From an uncultured Clostridia bacterium (GTDB taxonomy: Bacteria; Bacillota; Clostridia; Oscillospirales; Acutalibacteraceae): a DNA stretch of 64,000 nucleotides. Where the stretch lies: contig CAKNOA010000001.1 of NCBI GenBank assembly GCA_930990065.1, positions 186,001 through 250,000 of the forward strand, given 5' to 3'. Shown here piece by piece: positions 1 through 7,831 of the stretch. Below the pieces are notes generated by a model. That model ran no database searches. It was not told the origin of the DNA and saw only the letters and a program-made list of their open reading frames with translations. The translations under genes were made by a program, and so were the position numbers. Position 1 is the first letter of the stretch. The number at the start of each line of letters is the position of its first letter.

Positions 1-1074
1 GGCGTATTCGCTCATGCCATTGGTGACGATCCCGTTTTCCTCACTGGCCGCCGCCACGACCGAACCGCCGGGGCACATACAAAACGAATACACCCCGCGC
101 CCATCTGGCAAATGCACGGCTAAATGATAATCAGCCGCCCCCAAGGCCGGATGGCCGGCCGCCGGGCCGTATTGGGTGCGGTTGAGCCATGCCTGCCTGT
201 GTTCGATGCGCGCCCCGATGGAAAATGCCTTTGGCTGCATCGGAATGCCCTCTTTTTCCAACATGGCAAACACGTCCCGGGCACTATGTCCGGGCGCCAG
301 GATGACATGACCCGTTTCCACAATCTCACAGCTGCCATTGGCACGGCGCACGCGCACGCCCGTTATTTGTCCGTCTTTCTGGAGTAGCCCTGTGCAGGTA
401 GTGCGGAACCACACGTCCCCACCCAAACGACGGATGGTTTCCCGTATTTGGCGCACCGCATCAGGCAGGCGGTCTGTCCCCACATGGGGTTTTGCCTGCC
501 ACAGAATATCGGCCGGGGCCCCGGCCTGCACCAATTCTTCCAGCACTTTCCGTGCCCGGGGATCCTTGGTACCGGTATTCAGTTTCCCGTCCGAAAACGC
601 CCCGGCGCCGCCTTCCCCGAACTGCACGTTGCTGTCGGGATCCAAGGCGCCTCCCTGCCAGAATGTCTGCACCCGGCGGGTGCGTTCCTCGACTGGGTCG
701 CCCCGTTCAATCACCAGCGGGCACAGCCCGGCCTGAGCCAAAATGAGCGCTGCAAACAGGCCCCCGGGTCCTAACCCCACCACAACGGGCCGTTGGGGTA
801 ACGGCTTGGCCGGCAGGCTTTCATACCGGTATGGCTGCACATTTTGGATATGCGGGTCCCGCAGGCGGCTGACAATGGCCGCTTCCCCGGCGGTCGTTAC
901 GTCAACCGTAAGGGTAAAGTGGACACGGTCCTTTTTGCGTGCGTCTACTGAGCGCCGGAAAACTTCCAATTTTTCTACCGCTTTTTCTGAAATATGCAGT
1001 TTTTTGGCCGCGGTCTTCCACAGCCAGGTTTCATCATACGAAAGAGGGGCCGAAACCCCTGTTAATCGAATCAT
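1..1074 (-). CDS. NAD(P)/FAD-dependent oxidoreductase (NAD-utilizing dehydrogenase family), 3' end outside window
   Basis: Runs off the left edge, so only the N-terminal 358 codons are present. The ATG at 1074 reads MIRLTGVSAPLSYDE. An N-terminal alpha/beta region of about 90 residues precedes a dinucleotide-binding motif VVVGLGPGGLFAALI near residue 100 and the family signature FGEGGAGAFSDGKLNTG near residue 150. This arrangement is typical of the roughly 530-residue FAD-dependent dehydrogenases common in Firmicutes, whose substrate is generally unknown. It starts 1 nt after the stop of the next FAD protein (1076-2389), so the two are cotranscribed. Assignment to the family is secure; no substrate can be inferred. 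Confidence 0.85.
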   Translation of the reverse strand, partial: MIRLTGVSAPLSYDETWLWKTAAKKLHISEKAVEKLEVFRRSVDARKKDRVHFTLTVDVTTAGEAAIVSRLRDPHIQNVQPYRYESLPAKPLPQRPVVVGLGPGGLFAALILAQAGLCPLVIERGDPVEERTRRVQTFWQGGALDPDSNVQFGEGGAGAFSDGKLNTGTKDPRARKVLEELVQAGAPADILWQAKPHVGTDRLPDAVRQIRETIRRLGGDVWFRTTCTGLLQKDGQITGVRVRRANGSCEIVETGHVILAPGHSARDVFAMLEKEGIPMQPKAFSIGARIEHRQAWLNRTQYGPAAGHPALGAADYHLAVHLPDGRGVYSFCMCPGGSVVAAASEENGIVTNGMSEYA

Positions 1075-1075
1075 A

Positions 1076-2389
1076 TCAGTTTCTTTCCTTTTTCCGGCGA
1101 GGGCACAGGCTGCGGGCCGCCGCTTCCCCGGCCAACCAGCCGGTGGCAAAGGCCCAATGCAGGTTAAAGCCGCCGCAATCGCCGTTGATATTCCAAATTT
1201 CGCCCGTAGCATATAGCCCCGGGGCCCGTTTGAGTTCCATACTGGGCACATGTGCCTGCGCAAGGCGCAGCCCGCCACAGGCCACCTGGGCCTGCTTCCA
1301 CGAAGCGGTTCCTTCTACGGTAAAGCAAAAATGCTTACACCGGTGGGCAATCTCCGGCAAGGGCAGCTTCCGGTTCCCCACCGGCTGCGCCGCCTCTTTC
1401 CCCAGTACGGAGCGGACCACTTCTTGTCCCACCCGTAGGTTCATAACACCGGCCAGCAGCTCTTCGGCCGGTTCCTTCGGGTAGGTACGGCACCGGCGCA
1501 TTAGATAAGACAGGATCATCTCTTCCTTTATATCCGGCAAAAGGTCTACCGATAAAGTCAGCGCCTTTTTCCGCTTGCCGTTTACGGTCCCCATCGTCTC
1601 CCATTCCGAAACCAAATGTGAGAGCTGAAACAGGCAAATACCGGACAGCGCTTCTTCGGTAAACTGGATTTCGCCTGATTCCCGGGCGATCCCTTCCCCA
1701 TCCGCTAACAGGGACACGTCGCCTTTGCAGCGCATGCCTTTTAACGCCGTCATCCGCTGGCCGGACACCCGCACCGGCACAAGGCCCGGGCGGAAGGGCT
1801 GCACCTGTCCGTTTATATCGATGCCCGCCGTCTGTAAAAGCGCAAGCCCCGCCGAACTGCCGCCCAGATGGGGCGCCGCCGGACTGCCACAGGCAAGGAT
1901 CACCCGGCTGGCCAAAACCGGCTCTTGCCCCGGGCACGTGAGAACCCAATCGCGCCCATTTTGGCGCAAACTTTCCACCGGGCTTTCACATAGAATCTCA
2001 ATCTGCCACCGGCGGCCCTGCATCAAAAGAAGCTGCACCACCGCCGCCGCTTGTTCCCCTCGGGGGTACACCCTGCCTTCGGATTCTTCCCGGGTCCACA
2101 AGCCCATCTCCTGAAACCGACGGCGCAAAAGGGCCGGCGGGCAGGCTTGCAGCACGCTTTTGGCCTGCTCCCGGTCCCCATGGTAGTGGAGCCAATCGCC
2201 GGCCTGCTGATTTGTAAGATTGCACCGCCCGTTGCCCGTTGCCAACAGTTTGCGGCCCGGTTTTTTCCCGGCTTCCAGCACCAGTACCTGCCCGGGCCTC
2301 TTTTCTTTTGCGAGTATCTGGGCAGCGCTGATGGCAGCCATCAAGCCGGAAGCCCCGGCCCCAATGACCGCGATCGCCACTTTCTTCAT
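1076..2389 (-). CDS. HI0933/BaiN-family FAD-dependent oxidoreductase
   Basis: A flavoprotein of 437 residues when started at the ATG at 2389 (MKKVAIAVIGAGASG). That ATG overlaps the upstream stop as ATGA and is preceded by a weak GGGG element. Visible are the N-terminal Rossmann FAD motif GAGASGLMAAISAAQ, the family hallmark GNGRCNLTNQ near residue 50, and the C-terminal flavin motif ATGEIWNINGDCGGFNLHWA. These define the HI0933-like family, which includes BaiN. In most bacteria the physiological substrate is unknown. It is the middle gene of a three-gene operon (small membrane protein, this gene, second FAD enzyme). Confidence 0.85.
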   Translation of the reverse strand: MKKVAIAVIGAGASGLMAAISAAQILAKEKRPGQVLVLEAGKKPGRKLLATGNGRCNLTNQQAGDWLHYHGDREQAKSVLQACPPALLRRRFQEMGLWTREESEGRVYPRGEQAAAVVQLLLMQGRRWQIEILCESPVESLRQNGRDWVLTCPGQEPVLASRVILACGSPAAPHLGGSSAGLALLQTAGIDINGQVQPFRPGLVPVRVSGQRMTALKGMRCKGDVSLLADGEGIARESGEIQFTEEALSGICLFQLSHLVSEWETMGTVNGKRKKALTLSVDLLPDIKEEMILSYLMRRCRTYPKEPAEELLAGVMNLRVGQEVVRSVLGKEAAQPVGNRKLPLPEIAHRCKHFCFTVEGTASWKQAQVACGGLRLAQAHVPSMELKRAPGLYATGEIWNINGDCGGFNLHWAFATGWLAGEAAARSLCPRRKKERN

Positions 2390-2880
2390 AAAACAGCCCC
2401 CAATACACCGTACCCCAGTAAGCACATAATCACATCCGCCGTCAAGGTTCCGAAAATAATAGGCGGCATGGCGTGTTTAAACCGCATATTCATTAAAGCG
2501 GCAATCAGCGCTCCCGTCCAGGCCCCAGTACCCGGCAGCGGCACGGCCACAAAGACAAACAGGCCCCATTTTTGGTATTTTTCAATCTTCTGGCGGTTTT
2601 TTTCCGCCTTTTTTTCCATACGCTGGACAAATCCCTTCAGGCAGGTATTGCGCATCCAGTCGAACACCTGCCGGATAAACAGTAAGATCAGCGGTATCGG
2701 CAAAAGCGTTCCCACGGCGCAAATAAAGAAAGCGCGTACCATATCCACTTGCAGCAGTGTGGCCGCCAAAATGCCACCGCGCAATTCTAGCAGCGGCAAT
2801 AAGGATACCAGAAAAATAATCCATTCCGGCGCTATGGAAGAATTAAAAGTTTTGACAATCCATTCGGTAATTCCGTCCAT
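2386..2880 (-). CDS. Putative small multi-drug export family membrane protein (PF06695/COG2426)
   Basis: A 164-residue integral membrane protein. Residues 20-40 form the first hydrophobic segment followed by PLLELRGGILAA, the signature ELRG-type motif of the Sm_multidrug_ex family. Hydrophobic segments near 48-70 and 110-135 and a Gly-rich end follow. The family name derives from an old annotation; actual transport activity is not established. Its TGA stop overlaps the ATG of the following flavoprotein, indicating translational coupling. Confidence 0.8.
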   Translation of the reverse strand: MDGITEWIVKTFNSSIAPEWIIFLVSLLPLLELRGGILAATLLQVDMVRAFFICAVGTLLPIPLILLFIRQVFDWMRNTCLKGFVQRMEKKAEKNRQKIEKYQKWGLFVFVAVPLPGTGAWTGALIAALMNMRFKHAMPPIIFGTLTADVIMCLLGYGVLGAVL

Positions 2881-2974
2881 AAGTCCCCTCCATGAGAAAC
2901 CAGTTTTCTACACCCGTGTTTCAGTATACCCAATGGAGGAACTTTCTTTTTTCTTCTACAGAATTATAGTAACA

Positions 2975-3787
2975 TTATTGTCCGCCACACAGTTCCGAAA
3001 GCGAATCGAACCGGTACCCCATTTCTTTCCAGCCTTCCAGCAATTGCGCCAATATTTCGCAATTGGTTTTGGAGGAAGCGTGCAGCAGCACCACAGCGCC
3101 GGGATGAACGCGCCGGTTTAGTAGGTCGATGGATTTCTGGGGATCGGGCTGCCGGTCATTGAGCCAGTCTTCATACGCTAGGCTCCAAAAAACCGTGGTA
3201 TACCCCATTTTGTGGGCCGCCTCTAAATTTTGCAAACTATAAACGCCCTGCGGCGGCCGGTAAAATTTGGGCATGGGCTCTCCGGTGGCGGCTTCCACCT
3301 TTTCTTCCAATGTTTCCAGTTCCTCCCGGAACACCGATTCTTCCGAAATGGCCGCCATATTAGGATGGGTATTGGTGTGATTGCCGATGATGTGCCCCTC
3401 CTTTGCCATGCGCAAAATAAGTTCGGGGTGACTATCTACAAACGAGCCCACCACAAAAAAGGCCGCGGGCACCTGTTCTTCCTTCAGCGTGTCGAGAATA
3501 TCCGCTGTATACCCATTTTCGTACCCTAAATCAAATGTCAGGTACAAGACTTTTTCATTTTCATCCCCTACAAACCAGGTGTCCAGTTTTTGTAATTCGT
3601 CTTTGGACGCGGGCGCCACGGGCGTTTTCCCTTCTTCCTGAAAACTAAGCCCCCAGCACACGCTGGCGTCCGCCGAAACGGCCGTTTCTTCTCCTCCACG
3701 GGTACAGAGCCATACCACTCCCAACAAAACGCACAGCGCCGCACAGACCGACAGCAAGGTAAAACGATTGAGCCGGATGACAAACAT
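2975..3787 (-). CDS. pdaA: Polysaccharide deacetylase, PdaA-like (muramic delta-lactam biosynthesis)
   Basis: A 270-residue exported enzyme. The start at 3787 (MFVIRLNRF) is chosen because a GGGAGGGGG ribosome binding site precedes it; a longer reading frame exists. Residues about 8-29 are a signal anchor. The NodB/CE4 domain shows TFDLGYENG, HIIGNHTNTHPNM and RPPQGVYS, the pattern of PdaA rather than general CE4 enzymes (Asp-Leu/Asn instead of Asp-Asp at the metal site). PdaA removes acetyl groups from N-acetylmuramic acid to allow delta-lactam formation in spore cortex, which fits the spore genes in this window. The assignment to PdaA rather than another CE4 protein is strong but not absolute. 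Confidence 0.82.
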   Translation of the reverse strand: MFVIRLNRFTLLSVCAALCVLLGVVWLCTRGGEETAVSADASVCWGLSFQEEGKTPVAPASKDELQKLDTWFVGDENEKVLYLTFDLGYENGYTADILDTLKEEQVPAAFFVVGSFVDSHPELILRMAKEGHIIGNHTNTHPNMAAISEESVFREELETLEEKVEAATGEPMPKFYRPPQGVYSLQNLEAAHKMGYTTVFWSLAYEDWLNDRQPDPQKSIDLLNRRVHPGAVVLLHASSKTNCEILAQLLEGWKEMGYRFDSLSELCGGQ

Positions 3788-3846
3788 AGTTGCTTTCCCC
3801 CTCCCTATTCCTGTCATAGCGTTATGCAGAAAAAAGGAGGAATAAC

Positions 3847-3882
3847 ACAAAAAAATAGCGCCCAGTATCAGCTGGGCGCTAT
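3847..3882 (-). terminator. Intrinsic terminator of metY
   Basis: An 11-bp perfect stem (3855-3865 with 3872-3882, arm ATAGCGCCCAG, 6-nt loop) lies 13 nt after the metY stop. On the minus strand it is followed by a run of seven or eight T residues. Confidence 0.85.
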
Positions 3883-3894
3883 CGCTATTTGATT

Positions 3895-5172
3895 TTATAC
3901 TTTGGCAAGGGCCTGTTCCACATCGCCGAGGATATCCTCAATATTTTCAATACCCACAGAGAAGCGGATCAGATCCGGCGAAACACCGGCTTCTTTGAGC
4001 TGTTCGTCGGTCATCTGCCGGTGGGTGGTGCTGGCGGGATGCAGCACGCAGGTGCGCAAATCGGCCACATGGGTGACGATGGAGGCCATTTCCAGGCTGT
4101 CCATAAACTTCGTAGCGGCTTCGCGGCCACCCTTCACGCCAAAGGATACCACCCCGCAGGTGCCGTTGGGCATATACTTCATGGCACGTTCATGATACGG
4201 GCTGGACGGCAGACCGGGGTAGTTGACCCACGAGACTTTCGGGTGGTTTTCCAGGTATTTCGCTACAGCCAGCGCATTTTCGCAGTGGCGCTGCATACGC
4301 AAGGCCAGCGTTTCCAGCCCCAGGTTCAGCAAAAACGCGTTCATGGGGGCTGCCTGGGCGCCGATATCGCGCATCAGGTGCACGCGGGCTTTGGTGATAT
4401 AGGCGGCTTTGCCAAACGCTTTGGTGTACACAATGCCGTGATAGCTTTCATCGGGCTGGGTCAGCATGGGGAATTTTCCGTTTTCCCAATCAAAACGGCC
4501 GCTGTCCACAATCACGCCGCCAATCTGGGTGGCATGGCCGTCCATATATTTCGTGGTAGAATGGGTCACAATGTCAGCCCCAAATTCAAAGGGACGGCAG
4601 TTGACCGGCGTGGGGAACGTGTTGTCCACGATCAGCGGAACCCCATGGGCATGGGCCTTTTCGGCAAACAGTTCCAAATCCGTCACCACCAGCGACGGGT
4701 TCGTGAGGGTTTCGGCAAACACGCACCGGGTTTCGGGCGTGAAGGCCGCTTCCAGTTCTTCCGGCGTAACATCCGGCGACACAAAGGTGGATTTGATTCC
4801 CATTTCAGCTAGGGTTTTATAAATCAGGTTAAACGTACCGCCATAAATCGCCGAGCTGGCCACCACATGGTCACCGGCATGGCAGATATTCAGGATGGAC
4901 ATCATGGAAGCTGCCTGCCCCGAAGATGTGAGCAGGGCCCCAACGCCGCCTTCCAACGCAGCGATTTTCTTTTCTACCACATCCAGGGTGGGGTTCCCGA
5001 TACGGGTATAGAAAAAGCCGTCTTCTTTCAGGTCAAACAGGTTCCCCATGGTTTCGGAACTGTCGTACGTATAGGTGGTGCTCTGTACCACCGGCATCAC
5101 ACGGGGTTCGCCGTTTCCGGGATGATACCCGGCATGAATGCACAGCGTGTCGCGATTTTCTGTTTTTCTCAT
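3895..5172 (-). CDS. metY: O-acetylhomoserine aminocarboxypropyltransferase (O-acetylhomoserine sulfhydrylase)
   Basis: PLP enzyme of the Cys/Met metabolism family that makes homocysteine from O-acetyl-L-homoserine and sulfide. The start at 5172 (MRKTENRDTLCIHAG) is chosen because an ATGAGG element sits about 9 nt upstream and homologues begin there; the product is 425 residues, the usual size. The family motifs SGQAA, VDNTFPTP and the PLP-lysine segment THSTTKYMDGH are present. It lies 51 nt after a zinc-ribbon gene on the same strand and ends at a strong terminator. There is no room for a SAM riboswitch directly upstream, so control is probably through the upstream gene's promoter or post-transcriptional. 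Confidence 0.92.
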   Translation of the reverse strand: MRKTENRDTLCIHAGYHPGNGEPRVMPVVQSTTYTYDSSETMGNLFDLKEDGFFYTRIGNPTLDVVEKKIAALEGGVGALLTSSGQAASMMSILNICHAGDHVVASSAIYGGTFNLIYKTLAEMGIKSTFVSPDVTPEELEAAFTPETRCVFAETLTNPSLVVTDLELFAEKAHAHGVPLIVDNTFPTPVNCRPFEFGADIVTHSTTKYMDGHATQIGGVIVDSGRFDWENGKFPMLTQPDESYHGIVYTKAFGKAAYITKARVHLMRDIGAQAAPMNAFLLNLGLETLALRMQRHCENALAVAKYLENHPKVSWVNYPGLPSSPYHERAMKYMPNGTCGVVSFGVKGGREAATKFMDSLEMASIVTHVADLRTCVLHPASTTHRQMTDEQLKEAGVSPDLIRFSVGIENIEDILGDVEQALAKV

Positions 5173-5223
5173 GTGACTCATCCTCATTTCTTTCACGATA
5201 GATATAAAAATCCTGTCCGGCAA

Positions 5224-5751
5224 TTACCGCCACCAGGCAAAGGGATGGCAGGCACCGTACAAGATGTCGCGCAGAATGCCGGCCAGCCAGTCGGAAGCAA
5301 AAACCACACAGGCTACCAAAACGATAAAAAGCAGCACGGCTACTACCGACGTAAAAAACTGCCGCCGCCGGGAAGCCGGTGTCGTTTCCTCTGCCGGGGT
5401 TTCCTGGGCTTTGCGCATTTCTTCCAGCTGTTCCGCCGTCCGTTTTTGGGTTTCCTGTGCGATTTTTTCGGCTTCTTCCCGCACACGGTACGGCACCAAT
5501 ACGTTTTGGTCGCTGTAAAGCGCATCGCTGTTATACATGGACGGAATCCCGTCCACACCGGCCGGTTGTTTTTTGCAGGGGATTTTTGCCTGCTCTAAAG
5601 CTTTCACAATCTGTTCCGATTCGTATTCGGTGGCGGTTACCAGCAAAATAAAATCATCCGGCCTCACCACCCGCACCCGGCGGGACCCGCATTGCGAACA
5701 GCGCAGGGCGGTATCATCATTCAGATTTTTACATTTCGGACAATAGCGCAT
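5224..5751 (-). CDS. Zinc-ribbon, DUF2007-like membrane protein, function unknown
   Basis: A 175-residue protein with an N-terminal four-cysteine zinc ribbon (CPKCKNLN...CSQCGS, residues 4-21). A domain follows that begins FILLVTATEYESEQIVKALE and resembles the DUF2007 putative signal-transducing domain. A charged Glu/Lys/Arg-rich helix covers about 95-125, and a C-terminal membrane segment (FTSVVAVLLFIVLVACVVFA) about 130-150. The layout suggests a membrane-tethered cytosolic domain. Its ribosome binding site GAGGAG lies inside the second arm of a perfect 15-bp hairpin, so translation may depend on the structure of its leader. Function is unknown. Confidence 0.65.
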   Translation of the reverse strand: MRYCPKCKNLNDDTALRCSQCGSRRVRVVRPDDFILLVTATEYESEQIVKALEQAKIPCKKQPAGVDGIPSMYNSDALYSDQNVLVPYRVREEAEKIAQETQKRTAEQLEEMRKAQETPAEETTPASRRRQFFTSVVAVLLFIVLVACVVFASDWLAGILRDILYGACHPFAWWR

Positions 5752-5800
5752 AACAAAAACTCCTCTTCTGTGCTTTTCTTATCATAGCACAGAAGAGGAG
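5752..5800 (-). terminator. Hairpin plus T-run ending the dpaA-dpaB operon and masking the next ribosome binding site
   Basis: A perfect 15-bp inverted repeat (5760-5774 and 5786-5800, arms CTCCTCTTCTGTGCT/AGCACAGAAGAGGAG, 11-nt loop) is followed on the minus strand by TTTTTG. It looks like the intrinsic terminator of dpaB. The 3' arm carries GAGGAG 8 nt before the ATG of the zinc-ribbon gene, so the same hairpin would also occlude that ribosome binding site in read-through RNA. Confidence 0.7.
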
Positions 5801-5843
5801 GAAAATCCACGGCTTTTTACAAAACCGGACGAAAACCCGGCGT

Positions 5844-6413
5844 TTACAGCAAAACCGGCTGCAACTGCCGTCCCTGCAGCGCCGCGTCGCAGGCCGGCAG
5901 CAGGTATTCGAACCGGCACACCAAAGATGTGGGTTTTAACGCACTGTTATCCTGGCGCAGAGGGACAAAATAGACATGTTTGGTATTCATTAACCGGAAC
6001 AGGTTGGGGGCCGACGCTGCCAAGGCATCGTTGCTGGCAACGGCCAGCACCACCGGCAGCCCGATGCGCAGACACGATTTCACCGCCATCGTTACACTGG
6101 TATCGGTGATCCCATTGCTCAGTTTGCCCAGGGTGTTGCCGGTACACGGGCATACCACCATCAAATCCGCCATGTGGCGCGGACCGATGGGTTCCGCTTC
6201 ACAGATCGTGCAGATGGGCTTTTTCCCCGTGATGGCTTCCACCTTTGCCCGCAGATCTGCCGCCGTACCAAAGCGCGTATCCGTGTGGGCCGCCATTTCT
6301 GACAACACCGGCTGCACCGGATACCGCTGCGCCATTTTTTCCATTTGTTCCAAGGCCTGCTGGTGTGTGCAGAACGAGCCGCACATGCCAAAGGCCACCG
6401 TGATCTGACTCAA
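5844..6413 (-). CDS. dpaB: Dipicolinate synthase subunit B
   Basis: A 189-residue flavoprotein-like subunit of the enzyme that oxidises the lysine-pathway intermediate to dipicolinic acid in the sporulation mother cell. It matches DpaB/SpoVFB along its length: an N-terminal FGMCGSFCTH phosphate-binding loop, the segment VVCPCTGNTLGKLSNGITD and the conserved AVASNDALA. Translation starts at TTG (6413), overlapping the TGA of the dpaA 3' fragment by 4 bp, with AGGAG about 10 nt upstream. The overlap shows the gene was built to be translated with an intact dpaA. In the unexcised chromosome it sits behind the 2.55-kb intervening element. Confidence 0.93.
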   Translation of the reverse strand: MSQITVAFGMCGSFCTHQQALEQMEKMAQRYPVQPVLSEMAAHTDTRFGTAADLRAKVEAITGKKPICTICEAEPIGPRHMADLMVVCPCTGNTLGKLSNGITDTSVTMAVKSCLRIGLPVVLAVASNDALAASAPNLFRLMNTKHVYFVPLRQDNSALKPTSLVCRFEYLLPACDAALQGRQLQPVLL

Positions 6414-6567
6414 ACCTTCTCACTCCTCATCATGGAAAGCACCGCACGGGCTACCGCTTCCCCGGCGGCCTGTGGGGCAAATCGGCCCGGCAGCCCGGGC
6501 GCCGCCAGGTAGGCGGCCCCTTTGCCGCGCACCCATTCGGCATCCGCCCCGCCGGGTGACGAAGAGA
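6410..6567 (-). CDS. dpaA: dpaA 3' fragment (C-terminal 44 or so residues of dipicolinate synthase subunit A)
   Basis: Read on the minus strand from about 6567, this frame gives SSPGGADAEWVRGKGA and then APGLPGRFAPQAAGEAVARA, ending ...MMRSEKV and TGA at 6410. This is the C-terminal end of DpaA/SpoVFA, where homologues have the pattern ASxPGG...APGLPGxxAPxTAG. It has no start codon or ribosome binding site of its own. The frame is continuous with the 5' fragment (9081-9782) when the two are joined at the shared 21-bp repeat, giving ...ELASAPGGADAEWV.... It overlaps dpaB by 4 bp. It is therefore the distal exon-like half of an interrupted gene, not a separate gene. Confidence 0.9.
6536..6556 (-). 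repeat. Recombination core repeat at the dpaA 3' junction
   Basis: Minus-strand sequence CCCGGCGGGGCGG, then A, then TGCCGAA. It is repeated at 9087-9107 in direct orientation with a single mismatch (A here, T there). It encodes PGGADAE within DpaA. It is the expected product of site-specific recombination within a conserved protein-coding motif. Confidence 0.85.
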
Positions 6568-6577
6568 ACCGGTTTTT

Positions 6578-7183
6578 TTACAGACGCATCCCGTCTTCGA
6601 TCCAGTCGTAGCAAGCGCCGTAGTCGGAGATCAGTTCTTCTACCCGGCTATAGCAGGCTTCCACCGCTTGCAAATACTGTTCCGGGGAACCGAATCCTTC
6701 CGTTTCCCGGCCGTCCGGTTCAATGGAAGAGGCCAGCATTTGGGCAAACAGCACTTCCTGCCCGAAGGACTCCGTGAGCAACGAAGCAATATGGGCCGCC
6801 CGGCGGCGGATCAGGTATTCGGCCATTTCGTGGATGTCGGCTCTGTCGTCCATTAAAGACGTGATTTCAGCATCGACGGCGGCTTCCTGCCCCGCCACAA
6901 ACCACATGCATTCTTCGCCCAGCGACAGCTCGTCCATTACCGAAATAAGGTCAATACTGCCCACATCATTGCCACATTCCGCCAAACGGTTATAAAATTC
7001 CGCCAGCAGCTTTTTAATGGCCACCGCCGACAGGCAGGCCTGCATCTGCTCTAAGGGCGAATCCAGTTCGATTTCGCCATTTTCCCGCAAGAGGGCCCAC
7101 ACCATCAGCATCCAGCTGCGGCTCATGCTGTCTTCACCAAATACCACCGTCGAAATAACGGCTTCCGGATCCAGTTTTCTCAT
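6578..7183 (-). CDS. Hypothetical acidic protein of the dpaA intervening element
   Basis: A 201-residue protein starting MRKLDPEAVISTVVFGE with a strong AAGGAGGAAAA ribosome binding site located in the end of the RNase H gene (spacing between genes 3 nt). It is mostly helical and acidic, with no transmembrane segment, no cysteine motif and no DNA-binding motif that I recognise. It has a Gly/Ser-rich stretch near residue 165 and ends ...CYDWIEDGMRL. As the only unexplained gene in a minimal excisive element it might act in excision (for example as a directionality factor) or be cargo; neither is shown by the sequence. Confidence 0.6.
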   Translation of the reverse strand: MRKLDPEAVISTVVFGEDSMSRSWMLMVWALLRENGEIELDSPLEQMQACLSAVAIKKLLAEFYNRLAECGNDVGSIDLISVMDELSLGEECMWFVAGQEAAVDAEITSLMDDRADIHEMAEYLIRRRAAHIASLLTESFGQEVLFAQMLASSIEPDGRETEGFGSPEQYLQAVEACYSRVEELISDYGACYDWIEDGMRL

Positions 7184-7186
7184 CGT

Positions 7187-7831
7187 TTATTTTCCTCCTT
7201 CTGTGCGAACGGGCAGCAGGCCGCTTCCCATTTTAGCAAGCCTATCCGCTTCTTCATTCCCGGCTTCGCCGGAATGTCCCTTTACCTTTTCAAAAACCAC
7301 CTGTACCGAGGAAGAAAGCGACTGGTACACATCCCGGTAGGCCCGGGTGCCTTCCTTATTCGCTTTCCATTCCCCCGTACACCATTTGGCAATGCCCTCG
7401 TAATCGTGGCGGATCACCAAGCGGGGAATCCCGTGTTCCACACAGTAACGCATGGCAAATTCGGCCGCTTTGATTTCCCCCGCCACATTGCGCATGTCGC
7501 GCAGCGTGGGGTCATCAAATCCCTGATAAAACCGCTTTTTTTCATCCTGCCAGCAAAATAGCACCCCGCAGCCAAAACGACCGGTTTGGGCGTTATAGCT
7601 ACCGTCCACATAAGCGAGTGCAGATTCTTTGGTGGAAAAGGCTCCCGCTGGCTGAACAGGAACCGGCATGCCCGGCGCTTCTCCCTTTACAAATGCTTCA
7701 GCTTCGGCCCGGGTGGCAAATCCTTTGTAGAAAGCCCCCGGGAACCCCATCACCTGTTTTTTACACTCATCCCAGGTGAGAAACACCCCGGTTTTCCGGC
7801 CGGCACGCACCGCATAAAACTTCTTGGCCAT
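7187..7831 (-). CDS. RNase HI family protein with N-terminal hybrid-binding domain, carried by the intervening element
   Basis: A 214-residue protein; the start at 7831 (MAKKFYAVRAGRKTGVF) has AAAGGGGC upstream. Residues 1-45 form the caulimovirus-VI/RNHBD domain (YAVRAGRKTGVFLTWDEC, FKGF-type end). Residues about 70-205 form the RNase H fold with the acidic residues in YVDGSYN, AGEIKAAE and RHDYEGIAKW, and a C-terminal KGHSGEAGNEEADRLA. All four catalytic carboxylates are visible, so it should cleave RNA in RNA-DNA hybrids. It overlaps the 3' end of the recombinase frame by 65 bp. It belongs to the element, so it would leave the chromosome on excision. Why a 2.5-kb element keeps an RNase H is unknown. 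Confidence 0.85.
   Translation of the reverse strand: MAKKFYAVRAGRKTGVFLTWDECKKQVMGFPGAFYKGFATRAEAEAFVKGEAPGMPVPVQPAGAFSTKESALAYVDGSYNAQTGRFGCGVLFCWQDEKKRFYQGFDDPTLRDMRNVAGEIKAAEFAMRYCVEHGIPRLVIRHDYEGIAKWCTGEWKANKEGTRAYRDVYQSLSSSVQVVFEKVKGHSGEAGNEEADRLAKMGSGLLPVRTEGGK

Noticed and set aside
4900-5600. Plus-strand frame of 243 codons over the metY 5' end and zinc-ribbon gene
   Set aside because: No ribosome binding site, no family resemblance, and it runs antisense to two well-supported genes.
7187-7831. RNase H as an ordinary chromosomal gene
   Set aside because: It lies wholly inside the repeat-bounded element and overlaps the recombinase frame.
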